Assembly: GCF_049985285.1 (NCBI RefSeq)
Contig: NZ_JBNIEU010000002.1
Location: forward strand, 930,001 to 994,000
DNA: 64,000 nucleotides
Reading direction: 5' to 3'
Source: Aestuariirhabdus sp049985285
GTDB lineage: Bacteria; Pseudomonadota; Gammaproteobacteria; Pseudomonadales; Aestuariirhabdaceae
Shown here: one piece after another, positions 54,405-61,876 of the stretch
Layout of the letters: the number at the start of each line of letters is the position of its first letter
Numbering within the stretch: position 1 is the stretch's first letter
Program-made: the position numbers and the translations under genes
The notes under the pieces: model-generated
Databases searched by the model: none
What the model was told of the DNA's origin: nothing
Seen by the model: only the letters and a program-made list of their open reading frames with translations

Positions 54405-56618
54405 TCACTCCTCCGGGGGCTTCGCCCCCGGAGGATAATCCGTATCGCCATCTAGCTGTTCTGCGCTGGAATCAGCAAACATCGACTGCCAGAGCGACCA
54501 GCGGGGCGGGCTGGGCCCCACGGACGCTCCGGTGATCCAGTAGTTAAAGAATCTATCGAGGGTTCCGTCAACCGTTCTTAGCTCCAGCCAGTTACGGACA
54601 TAAAGCTCAAATTCCATATCTCCCCGTGCGAGGGGAAAAACCAGCGGGACAAAGAGCTTTTCAGGTTGGGGTAGGGTAATACTGTAATGAGGATTGATCA
54701 TTCCCCAGCCTGAGGCGGCGGTTACGCCGAAAAGCAGGGCGTCATATTTCGCCATCTCCTCGGTATTGCGGAAAAACATTCGTGGCGTTGCAATCTCCCA
54801 CAGGGTCGCCCGAGGCAGCAGGGTCGAAAGGTCAACGGCATCGGCAAAGCCATCGGGTACCCCTATCACCAGGTCGTCCATCTGACGAATATCCTCCCAG
54901 TTACGGAACTCCCGGCGCCGATCGTGGGGCACCATTAACGACATAAACTCGAGTGTGTAGGAGGGGGACAGGGTGAATTTCTGCAGGTGACTGGGGCTGG
55001 AGGCTATGCCCGACGCTATGTCCAGATAGCCATTGTTGAGCAGGGGCTCTACCTCGTTGCGATAGATGTTCACAAATTCGATCTTTACTCCAAGATCTCG
55101 CGCCAGCTGGTTGAAGATCTCTATATCGTACCCAACCAATTCCCCCGCGGCATTGTGGAAGGCGTAGGGTAACCAGTCACGGTAATAACCCACCCTTAGA
55201 AACCCCTGCTCGTGTATTCGCTGCAGTACGGGTTGGGCTGACACTCGGGGGGCGTTAACCACACTGGCGGGCACCTCGCGTGTGACCTGGTGCTCGACAG
55301 GAGGGATCAGGGCTTTGCGTTTGATAAAGAGCTGATAGCCGTCGTAGTGGTAGTCGATCGCGGAAAAAACTGCATGCAAGGAGGCGATGATGACGCCCAT
55401 AAAGGCCGCAGTAAAGGCAAAGGCATAGGCGACGCGGCGCCAGTTAACCCTCAGCATCCGGGTAACTCCGGCGCCAACAATGAGAGCGATACCGACGATG
55501 AACATGACCCCGACCAGGGCTGCAAAGCGATTGAACAGAATTTGATCGGTCAGCAGGTACAGATTGAAGGTGTCCGGGTTGATGTGAAACTGCTGCAACA
55601 TCTCGGGCAGGGAGACGATCATTGGGCCAAAGAAGGAGGTCACCCCCATAAGGACAAGGGTAGGGTAATCGGCAAGCGAAAGGTCCTTGCCACTGAACCA
55701 GCCGGCGAAAACCACAAAGATGTACCCCAGCATCTTACCGGCGGTAGGGAGGCTATAACTGATCGGGACGGCCACATCGATGATCGACAGGGTGCTTCTT
55801 TTGGCTCTCGAGTGCCGCTTTGTTAGTCGCTGGGTGCGTACACTGATCATCGGCAGTACCACAAACAGGTTACCGGTTGCGAAGGCGGTAACCAGCGCGT
55901 CCCGGCTGGTGGTCATGATCTCGCTGTAGCGGAAGGGGGTAACGTTCTTGATCAGGTGGGGAAATGCCCAGAACACCAAAAATAGCGCTAGAACGGTCAG
56001 CAAGGTGACGAAGATATAGATCCCTTTGAGTTCCTCCAAGTTCATGGTGCCGGCGGCAGCCGCCGAAATTGCAAAGACGCCATAGGGGGTAAATCGGATC
56101 ACCAGCATCGACAAATTGCTAATCAACTCCTTGGCCAATTGAATATTGTCGAGAATTCGAGCCTTGCTCTTCATGCCAATAATAGCGATGCCCATCGCCA
56201 CGCTAAACAGGACAATTGCTGGAACCGACTGTTCGGACAGCGCAAGGAACGGGTTGGCCGGAATAAAACTGCTCAGGGACAGCGACGATGAGTCGGGTTG
56301 CAGCCAGGAGAAGCTGAAAAAACTGGCGCTGATGCGGTCGGGGAGTGAAAAGCCGGTTTGAAGGATTATCGAAATCGCTGTTGCCCACATCAACAGCAGC
56401 GCCAAGCCGCCATATTTTGCGATGGGGATGATTTCGTGGCGCTTAAGGGACCCCACACCAAACATTACCGAGGTGAGGATGTAGGGGAGGACGGTCATCT
56501 GCAACAGCATGAGGAAAATCTTTCCGATGACCTCCAGCGGAGCCATCAATTCACCCCAAATCAGGCCGCAGGCAATTCCGCTCAGGAGCCCTAGAAATAC
56601 CTTTGTCGCAAGATTCAT
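54405..56618 (-). CDS. DAACS-type symporter fused to a periplasmic solute-binding domain
   Basis: The 737-residue protein has an N-terminal dicarboxylate/amino acid:cation symporter (DAACS) domain (about 1-430, eight or more helices, ending in a helix near 412-432). After a short linker comes an SBP_bac_3-type amino-acid-binding domain (about 470-700, with LRVGYYRDWLPYAFHNAAGELVGYDIEI). Topology would place it in the periplasm, feeding the carrier. The usual carrier motifs SSSAATLP and NMDGT are not present in recognisable form (ATGNLFVVLP and SLPTAGK occupy similar places), so ion coupling and substrate may differ. Substrate likely an amino or dicarboxylic acid. It is divergent from the leader RNA region. 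Confidence 0.82.
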   Translation of the reverse strand: MNLATKVFLGLLSGIACGLIWGELMAPLEVIGKIFLMLLQMTVLPYILTSVMFGVGSLKRHEIIPIAKYGGLALLLMWATAISIILQTGFSLPDRISASFFSFSWLQPDSSSLSLSSFIPANPFLALSEQSVPAIVLFSVAMGIAIIGMKSKARILDNIQLAKELISNLSMLVIRFTPYGVFAISAAAAGTMNLEELKGIYIFVTLLTVLALFLVFWAFPHLIKNVTPFRYSEIMTTSRDALVTAFATGNLFVVLPMISVRTQRLTKRHSRAKRSTLSIIDVAVPISYSLPTAGKMLGYIFVVFAGWFSGKDLSLADYPTLVLMGVTSFFGPMIVSLPEMLQQFHINPDTFNLYLLTDQILFNRFAALVGVMFIVGIALIVGAGVTRMLRVNWRRVAYAFAFTAAFMGVIIASLHAVFSAIDYHYDGYQLFIKRKALIPPVEHQVTREVPASVVNAPRVSAQPVLQRIHEQGFLRVGYYRDWLPYAFHNAAGELVGYDIEIFNQLARDLGVKIEFVNIYRNEVEPLLNNGYLDIASGIASSPSHLQKFTLSPSYTLEFMSLMVPHDRRREFRNWEDIRQMDDLVIGVPDGFADAVDLSTLLPRATLWEIATPRMFFRNTEEMAKYDALLFGVTAASGWGMINPHYSITLPQPEKLFVPLVFPLARGDMEFELYVRNWLELRTVDGTLDRFFNYWITGASVGPSPPRWSLWQSMFADSSAEQLDGDTDYPPGAKPPEE
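54410..54434. other. Perfect hairpin between fadJ-type gene and symporter
   Basis: CCTCCGGGGGC (54410-54420) and GCCCCCGGAGG (54424-54434) pair perfectly around TTC. The hairpin lies 9 bp after the beta-oxidation gene's stop, within the last codons of the convergent symporter gene. No T tract follows on the plus strand, so it may be a bidirectional pause or terminator aid. Confidence 0.5.
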
Positions 56619-56769
56619 GGTTTTGCCGCCTCTTACTTTGGAGCCTCCTGAGCGATCGGAGGAGTGATGACTTGGGTGAGGATGAGTATAGATGAGCGCG
56701 AATGCCCCACCATTATGGTGTCAACGGGTTTGACAATGGGGCCGGTCAAGCTGAGCGTTGAGATTCTAA

Positions 56770-56798
56770 TTAACTGATCAGGAACGAATAATTATAAA
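56770..56798 (+). promoter_or_regulatory. Promoter of the leader RNA upstream of the transglutaminase-like gene
   Basis: TTAACT (56770-56775) and TATAAA (56793-56798) are 17 bp apart. A transcript starting near 56805 would run into the terminator ending at 56915. The whole 425-bp gap 56619-57043 lies between divergent genes; besides this promoter and the leader below I see nothing else in it. Confidence 0.5.
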
Positions 56799-56804
56799 CG
56801 GCAC

Positions 56805-56915
56805 TGGCTTTGCACTGATGTAATGCAAGTCGCAATTTGTACCTTTTTCCATAGGGGTGGCCCGGTTTTATGGCCTATCAGTGAAAGGATTCACTATTGG
56901 CCACCCCTTTTTTTT
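56805..56915 (+). ncRNA. Candidate leader RNA or small RNA ending in an intrinsic terminator
   Basis: About 110 nt run from the predicted transcription start to the T run. It holds a small hairpin (TTGCA/TGCAA, about 56810-56829). Next comes a large hairpin with AGGGGTGGCC (56853-56862) pairing GGCCACCCCT (56899-56908), followed by eight T (56908-56915). The inner segment 56872-56902 can instead fold on itself (GGCC...GGCC with AGTGAA/TTCACT inside), sharing the downstream GGCC. Mutually exclusive pairings of this kind are typical of attenuators and riboswitches. No known class was recognised. It may equally be an independent small RNA. Confidence 0.5.
56853..56915 (+). terminator. Intrinsic terminator of the candidate leader RNA
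   Basis: A 10-bp perfect stem, AGGGGTGGCC/GGCCACCCCT, is followed by eight consecutive T. This is the strongest terminator in the window. It lies 128 bp before the transglutaminase-like start, so it is not at the end of any gene. Confidence 0.85.
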
Positions 56916-57043
56916 GTCCCCTCCTGAATACTCTGGCCAATCCCCGTGTTTTTCTTTGCCATTGCATCGGCGCAGACCCTGACGGACACTCAATGCTCAA
57001 GCGGGACGATTTTCCCGCGGGATCGATTAGCAGTGAGAGTTCT

Positions 57044-57721
57044 ATGGAACAGGATATTTATTTGCAACCAACCCCGGCCATTGATAGCGACCACCCGGCT
57101 ATTGTGCAGTTCACTCTAGCCTCTATTGAGGGGGTTAGTGATCCCCGTGAGCAGGCGGTTGCGCTCTATTACGCGGTCCGTGATGGTGTTCGTTATGACC
57201 CGTATCGCATCGGCACTACACTGGCCAGTGCCTGTGCCAGCGCAACCTTGGCTAACGGCCATGGGTACTGCGTCACCAAGGCCGTGTTGCTGGCCGCGGT
57301 GGCCCGGGCGGCGGGTATCCCCGCTCGACTGGGATTTGCGGATGTACGCAATCACCTGACTTCCGACAAGCTCCGGGCGATCATGGGAACGGATCTATTT
57401 GCCTGGCATGGGTATGTTGAAATGATGGTTGAGGGAAGCTGGGTAAAGGCCACACCCGCTTTTAACCGCTCCCTGTGTGAAAAGACCGGTGTTAACCCCC
57501 TGGAGTTTGATGGCCGGCATGACTCGGTCTTCCACGAATTCGATCGGCGTGGTCATCGTCATATGGAGTATGTGACGGAGCATGGGCACTACCCCGATCT
57601 TCCCCTGCAACTGATGTTGGAGCAGTATCAGCGTCACTACCCGGGTATGATTCAAGCGATGGAATCAGCAGGGGGGGTGATGGGTGACTTTGAAGCAGAA
57701 GCCCGCGCCGATGGTAACTAA
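57044..57721 (+). CDS. Transglutaminase-like cysteine protease-fold protein
   Basis: From the ATG at 57044 the protein has 225 residues. This start matches the family N terminus (YLQPTPAIDSDHPAI); an ATG at 56993 is possible. The transglutaminase-like core is visible: ALYYAVRDGVRYDPY, catalytic Cys76 in NGHGYCVTKAVLL, and His122 in WHGYVEM. The third residue is likely Asn141 in TPAFN. Bacterial members are hydrolases or peptidases of unknown substrate. No signal peptide is present. The terminator-bearing leader precedes it. Confidence 0.82.
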   Translation: MEQDIYLQPTPAIDSDHPAIVQFTLASIEGVSDPREQAVALYYAVRDGVRYDPYRIGTTLASACASATLANGHGYCVTKAVLLAAVARAAGIPARLGFADVRNHLTSDKLRAIMGTDLFAWHGYVEMMVEGSWVKATPAFNRSLCEKTGVNPLEFDGRHDSVFHEFDRRGHRHMEYVTEHGHYPDLPLQLMLEQYQRHYPGMIQAMESAGGVMGDFEAEARADGN

Positions 57722-57734
57722 CGGGGGAGAGCAG

Positions 57735-58937
57735 GTGCCGACCCGATCGGATCAGAATCAGCGGGCCTTGGTCTTGGCCGTGATCGCAGGTTTTTCGATC
57801 CTCGCGATCAATATGGGTGTACGTCAGTCGATGGGGTTGCTGCTGCCTGACATGGCGCTGCAGCTGCATTGGTCGCTGAGCGATTTGTCGCTGGCTTTTG
57901 CGGTACAAAACCTCATGTGGGGGGCTGTAGCGCCCTTTGCGGGACTGGCGGCGGAACGCTACGGCACCGTACGGGTGCTGTTGGCCGGGGGCGTGGTTTA
58001 TATCATCGGCCTGGTACTGTTAGCGGTCAGCGAAAGCTATTGGTTGTATCAGTTTAGTAACGGTTTTCTTATTGGCGTCGGGGTGGGAGCGACCACCTTC
58101 CCGGTGGTCCTGGCGGCGGTTGGGCGTCTGGTGAGCGAACAAAAACGCTCGTTTGCGCTGGGGATTGTCAGTGCAGGTGGATCCAGTGGACAGTTTTTAT
58201 TTGCACTACTGACCCAGTGGGCCACCGAGCACTATGGCTGGTCGATTGCGGTGTTGCTATTGGGCTTGTGTGTGTTGCTTATTCTTCTGTGTGCACCGAT
58301 GCTGAAGGAGCAGGTTGCCCATCGCGAGGTTGCATTAACCCAGCTACAGATGCCCTCCAACTATCGCGACCTGCGCCTATGGCTGTTGGCAACGGGCTTC
58401 TTCGTGTGTGGATTTCATGTGGCTTTTATATCGGTTCACCTGCCGAATTTAGTCGCGATCTGCGGTTTGCAGGCGGACGTGGCGGGCAACTCCCTTGCGT
58501 TGATCGGATTGGTTAATGTGGTTGGAGTGGTCCTGGCCGGGTGGCTGGGAGGGCGTCACCATAAACCCTACCTGTTGTCGATAATCTATCTGCTGCGTGC
58601 ATTGCTGGTGGTCGCGTTTATGATGGCGCCGAAAACTGCGCTGAGCTTTTATCTCTTCTCGGCGGTGATGGGGATGCTGTGGCTCTCGACGGTGCCTTTG
58701 ACCAGTGGCAGCCTGGCGCAGTATTTTGGCACCCAAAAGCTGGCGAGTCTGTTTGGTTGGGTGATGTTTAGTCATCAGGTCGGTGCCTTTTTTGGCGCCT
58801 GGCTCGCGGGGCGAGTGTTCGACGCGACCGGAAGCTACGATCTCGTCTGGGGGCTCAGTGCCGTGCTGGGGGTCGTAGCTGCGATGGTGCACCTACCTAT
58901 CCGTCCGCCCCTGAAAATCAGTTCTGTGTCTGCATAG
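57735..58937 (+). CDS. MFS transporter, oxalate/formate antiporter-like
   Basis: The protein has about 400 residues and twelve membrane helices, with the MFS loop FAGLAAERYGTVRVLL between helices 2 and 3. The repeat-like second half ends in GWVMFSHQVGAFFGAWLAGR, the pattern of the OFA/monocarboxylate-type MFS group. The GTG at 57735 has GGGGAG at 5 bp and is preferred; an ATG at 57711 (overlapping the previous gene) is possible. Substrate unknown; it may be co-transcribed with the transglutaminase-like gene. Confidence 0.85.
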   Translation: MPTRSDQNQRALVLAVIAGFSILAINMGVRQSMGLLLPDMALQLHWSLSDLSLAFAVQNLMWGAVAPFAGLAAERYGTVRVLLAGGVVYIIGLVLLAVSESYWLYQFSNGFLIGVGVGATTFPVVLAAVGRLVSEQKRSFALGIVSAGGSSGQFLFALLTQWATEHYGWSIAVLLLGLCVLLILLCAPMLKEQVAHREVALTQLQMPSNYRDLRLWLLATGFFVCGFHVAFISVHLPNLVAICGLQADVAGNSLALIGLVNVVGVVLAGWLGGRHHKPYLLSIIYLLRALLVVAFMMAPKTALSFYLFSAVMGMLWLSTVPLTSGSLAQYFGTQKLASLFGWVMFSHQVGAFFGAWLAGRVFDATGSYDLVWGLSAVLGVVAAMVHLPIRPPLKISSVSA

Positions 58938-58960
58938 AGGTTTTCGGCAGTGATGGTGGC

Positions 58961-58991
58961 TTGACCCGACTATAGCTTCATAGTGCAGACT
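58961..58991 (+). promoter_or_regulatory. MerR-type promoter with 19-bp spacer and dyad
   Basis: TTGACC (58961-58966) and CAGACT (58986-58991) are separated by 19 bp. The inverted repeat ACTAT-N6-ATAGT (58969-58984) is in the spacer. This overlong spacer with central dyad is the signature of promoters bent by MerR-family activators. It lies just upstream of the small gene and the merR gene, suggesting autoregulation. The -10 is weak (3 of 6). Confidence 0.5.
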
Positions 58992-59023
58992 CAACATCCT
59001 ATTCCATTGAAAAGGTAATCACT

Positions 59024-59239
59024 ATGAACCAACCAGTAACCGGCATTAGCAAACAGCAGTGGGTGGATCTTTTCGTAGCCATCGGTCTTGATGAGGCCAG
59101 CATGCAGCGCTGGCACCAGCTATTTGAGGCGCGACACCCCCAGAGCCATGAATGCTTTTTGCGCTGGCTTGGTGAAAACGATGTCGAAGTGGCGCGTATC
59201 CGCCAGTGGTCGCGAGACTCGGCATCTTCGGCGGGGTAG
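59024..59239 (+). CDS. Stand-alone copy of the MerR C-terminal domain
   Basis: The 71-residue protein aligns with the last 60 residues of the next gene product. Matching features are W-V-L at the start, G-[LM]-x-E-A-x-M-x-RWH, the HE..FL..LG segment and a final IR.WSR. It has no DNA-binding region. It is the first gene of the pair, under the MerR-type promoter, and ends 6 bp before merR. It could modulate the regulator by mixed association or respond to the same ligand. This is an inference from similarity only. Confidence 0.8.
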   Translation: MNQPVTGISKQQWVDLFVAIGLDEASMQRWHQLFEARHPQSHECFLRWLGENDVEVARIRQWSRDSASSAG

Positions 59240-59245
59240 GGCGCG

Positions 59246-59791
59246 ATGACGGATCCCTCCTTGACCATCGGTGAGATGGCTCGCCGTTACGGTCTTTCAC
59301 GCAGCACCTTGCTGTACTACGACCGTATCGGCCTGCTGTCCCCCTCGCTGCGCTCTGAGGCGAACTATCGCCTTTACTCAGCCCGGGAGCAGCAGCGTAT
59401 GGCCTCGATTCAGCGCTACCGGAGCGCTGGTATTGAGCTGAATAGTATCGCTGCCTTGCTCGATGGGGATTCCAGCGTTATGGAGGGCTTGCTGAATCAG
59501 CGCTTGCAGGTCATCAATCGGGAGATGCACGCGCTACGGCAACAGCAACGGCTGCTTGTTAGCCTGTTGCAGGACCGCAGTCGTTTGAAGGCGTGTCGCA
59601 CCCTGGATAAGGAGGGTTGGGTGGCGCTGCTGACGGCATCGGGAATGAGTGAAGCGGATATGCACCGCTGGCATGTTGAGTTCGAGCAGCAGGCGCCCGA
59701 GGCGCACGAAGATTTTCTGCAAGGTTTGGGGATCGATCCCGAAGAGGTCACTCAGATTCGCCGGTGGTCGAGACAGAACACCGGCGAATAA
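59246..59791 (+). CDS. MerR family transcriptional regulator
   Basis: The 181-residue protein has the MerR winged-helix DNA-binding domain (LTIGEMARRYGLSRSTLLYYDRIGLL, about 5-32, then ANYRLYSA). A coiled-coil dimerisation helix follows at about 75-115, and a C-terminal domain of about 60 residues matches the preceding gene product. The usual metal-binding cysteines of MerR/CueR are absent, so the ligand is not metal by that route. It probably regulates its own operon through the 19-bp-spacer promoter. Confidence 0.9.
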   Translation: MTDPSLTIGEMARRYGLSRSTLLYYDRIGLLSPSLRSEANYRLYSAREQQRMASIQRYRSAGIELNSIAALLDGDSSVMEGLLNQRLQVINREMHALRQQQRLLVSLLQDRSRLKACRTLDKEGWVALLTASGMSEADMHRWHVEFEQQAPEAHEDFLQGLGIDPEEVTQIRRWSRQNTGE

Positions 59792-59797
59792 TTGAGG

Positions 59798-60367
59798 TTA
59801 CTGAACGCGGCTGGCACGGGTGATGATAATGTCCTCTCGCGGCACATTCTGGAAGGGGCCCCTGTTTCCGCTCGGGCTCATTACGATGCGATCCACGACG
59901 TCCATGCCTTCGACGACGCGGCCAAACACGGCATATCCCCATCCGCTGCGGCTTTCGCTGGAGAAGTCGAGGTTGCGGTTATCGGTCACGTTGATAAAAA
60001 ACTGAGAAGTGGCGGAGTGGGGGTCTCCGGTGCGGGCCATCGCCAGGGTTCCACGTCGATTTTTCAAACCGTTGTTGGCCTCATTTTGAATCGCTCCCCG
60101 GGTTTGTTTGCGCAACATGCCGGGCTCGAATCCGCCGCCTTGGGCCATAAAATTGGGAATCACACGGTGAAAAATAAGCCCGTTATAGTAGCCGTCATCG
60201 ACATACTGCAAAAAATTATCGCTGCTCTTGGGGGCTTTGTCCGCGAACAGTTCGATGGTGAAACTGCCCTTACTGGTTTCCAGTTTTACCTTGGGGTTTT
60301 CCGCCATGACGAGTGAAGAAAATCCCATCAGCAAGGTAAGAAATACTGCGTTAACGCATCGCGTCAT
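59798..60367 (-). CDS. Periplasmic cyclophilin-type peptidyl-prolyl isomerase (PpiA-like)
   Basis: The 189-residue protein has a signal peptide (1-22, SSLVMA) and a cyclophilin domain. FHRVIPNFMAQGGGF (catalytic Arg) and SATSQFFINVTDN are present, and the usual tryptophan site is changed. It should accelerate proline isomerisation of secreted proteins, like E. coli PpiA. It converges with merR 6 bp away. Confidence 0.93.
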   Translation of the reverse strand: MTRCVNAVFLTLLMGFSSLVMAENPKVKLETSKGSFTIELFADKAPKSSDNFLQYVDDGYYNGLIFHRVIPNFMAQGGGFEPGMLRKQTRGAIQNEANNGLKNRRGTLAMARTGDPHSATSQFFINVTDNRNLDFSSESRSGWGYAVFGRVVEGMDVVDRIVMSPSGNRGPFQNVPREDIIITRASRVQ

Positions 60368-60387
60368 GTTGAAGCTCCTGATAGTGG

Positions 60388-61398
60388 TTAATACGAATTA
60401 TGGTCACTGTTTCGGTATGCGCCGGGGGTAACCCCGGTCCATTTTTTAAAGGCTCGGTGGAAGGTGCTGGGTTCGGAAAAACCAACCTCCTGGGCAATGT
60501 CGTTGATCGATAGCTGATTCCGCTCCAGATGATAGATTGCCGCATCGCGCCTGATGTTGTCCTTTATTTCCTGGTAGGAGGTGCCCTCATCGCGCAGGCG
60601 GCGCCTGAGTGTTTGCGGTGTCAGGTGCAGGCTGTCGGCAATCTGCTCGAAGTCCGGGAAGGGACGGCTGAAATCCTTGCCAAGACGGCTGCGAATGACG
60701 CCGGTGATGCTGTTGCCATAATCAGGCTTTGCCAGCAGCATCGCGGGCGAGGTTTGCAGAAACTGTTTGAGTGTGCGTTCGTCCTGTAATATGGGCAACT
60801 TGAGGAAGTGGGCAGGGAAGCGCAGGCGAGTCGCCTTGCTATTGAAATGGTGCGGACACGAAAAGAGCCGCTTGTACTCCTGGCTATGGGCCGGGACGGG
60901 GTAGTTAAGCTCCACCGCGTCGAGTGGAATGCGTCGACCGATCAGCCAGCTGCCGAAGCGTGACCATATGACCAGCAGGGATTCGGCCAGGTAATGCAAT
61001 GGGTCGGTTGCCCCCTCTATCTCGAACTGCAAGATCGCCTGATCATCTTCCAGTATCAGTTCGAAGCGCGGTGCCGCAGGGAATAGACCGTAAAACCGAC
61101 TGGCGCGCCGCAGGGCTTGACCCAGGGTCGTGCAGTGAATAATCGAAAGGCTCATCATAGCAAAGGTGCCAGGGCGGCTGGGGGCAGTGCCAAAGCCTCC
61201 AAACTCATCATCAAGCTCCTGCCAGATGGTCCTGATCAGGCGTGCATACTGAGTTGCGGTAACCCGTACCCCCGTTTCTTCCAACAGCTCGGCCGGCAGC
61301 AGCGCCTGTTGCAAAATACGCTGCGCTGGCTGTTGCTGCCTTTCAGCGCCGGCCAGTGCAGCCATAACAAAATGATGGGGGATGGTGTGGTTCAGCAT
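60388..61398 (-). CDS. AraC family transcriptional regulator
   Basis: The protein has 336 residues from the ATG at 61398, behind AAGG and matching the family start (MLNHTIPHHF); a start at 61512 adds 38 residues without family sequence. The N-terminal domain (about 1-190) is the arabinose-binding-like type found in regulators of fatty acid or virulence functions. The C-terminal double HTH (about 230-330) has LTPQTLRRRLRDEGTSYQ and INDIAQEVGFSEPSTFHRAFKKW. The target genes are not evident. It lies close to the cyclophilin gene on the same strand. Confidence 0.9.
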   Translation of the reverse strand: MLNHTIPHHFVMAALAGAERQQQPAQRILQQALLPAELLEETGVRVTATQYARLIRTIWQELDDEFGGFGTAPSRPGTFAMMSLSIIHCTTLGQALRRASRFYGLFPAAPRFELILEDDQAILQFEIEGATDPLHYLAESLLVIWSRFGSWLIGRRIPLDAVELNYPVPAHSQEYKRLFSCPHHFNSKATRLRFPAHFLKLPILQDERTLKQFLQTSPAMLLAKPDYGNSITGVIRSRLGKDFSRPFPDFEQIADSLHLTPQTLRRRLRDEGTSYQEIKDNIRRDAAIYHLERNQLSINDIAQEVGFSEPSTFHRAFKKWTGVTPGAYRNSDHNSY

Positions 61399-61751
61399 TG
61401 CCTTGTCGGGTCCCAGGAATCTGATGCCGAGTGTGTACGCTTTGCCGGGGCTTGGCAACCCGACCTCGGCGTCGTGGCATAGCACGACTTCAAAAAGTCG
61501 TAGAGATGTCACCTTTTCGCCACTTGATCGGTCAAGGATCGCGCTAGGAAACAGGTATCGGTCCCTCCATTTTCCGTTCCCGGTGGCTCTTTTCTATTTC
61601 ATTGAGGCGCCGGGGAGGGGCAATCATCGGACTACCTCTTCGTCGCGGGGAGAGAGGGCGCCTATGCAGCGTAGGGGGCGTTCGTGACTCGCGTGGCGCA
61701 CTCAATTTTGGCGCGGGCGGAGTGCCCTCGTCTGCGGCGGAAAACAGCAGC

Positions 61752-61779
61752 CTTACATTCGGCATCAGCTTGCTATACT
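61752..61779 (+). promoter_or_regulatory. Extended -10 promoter for the asparagine-synthetase-like gene
   Basis: TGCTATACT (61771-61779) is an extended -10. CTTACA (61752-61757) lies 16 bp upstream as a modest -35. The start codon is at 61877, giving a leader of about 90 nt. The 478-bp gap from 61399 also covers the promoter of the divergent araC-type gene; nothing else was recognised. Confidence 0.5.
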
Positions 61780-61876
61780 GACCCCTGAAGCGACGGTCAG
61801 GGAGACGGCTATTGGGCAAGGCAGGGAAGGGGTCAGCCGCGGGTAGCGCTATCACGGCGATCTATGGAACACCGTC

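Noticed and set aside
55290..55826. 178-codon plus-strand frame inside the symporter fusion gene
   Set aside because: It is rich in Asp, Gly and His with no family pattern, and lies entirely inside a better-supported gene.
56897..57043. Upstream TTG extension of the transglutaminase-like gene
   Set aside because: It would begin inside the terminator hairpin and T run, and the extra residues do not match the family.
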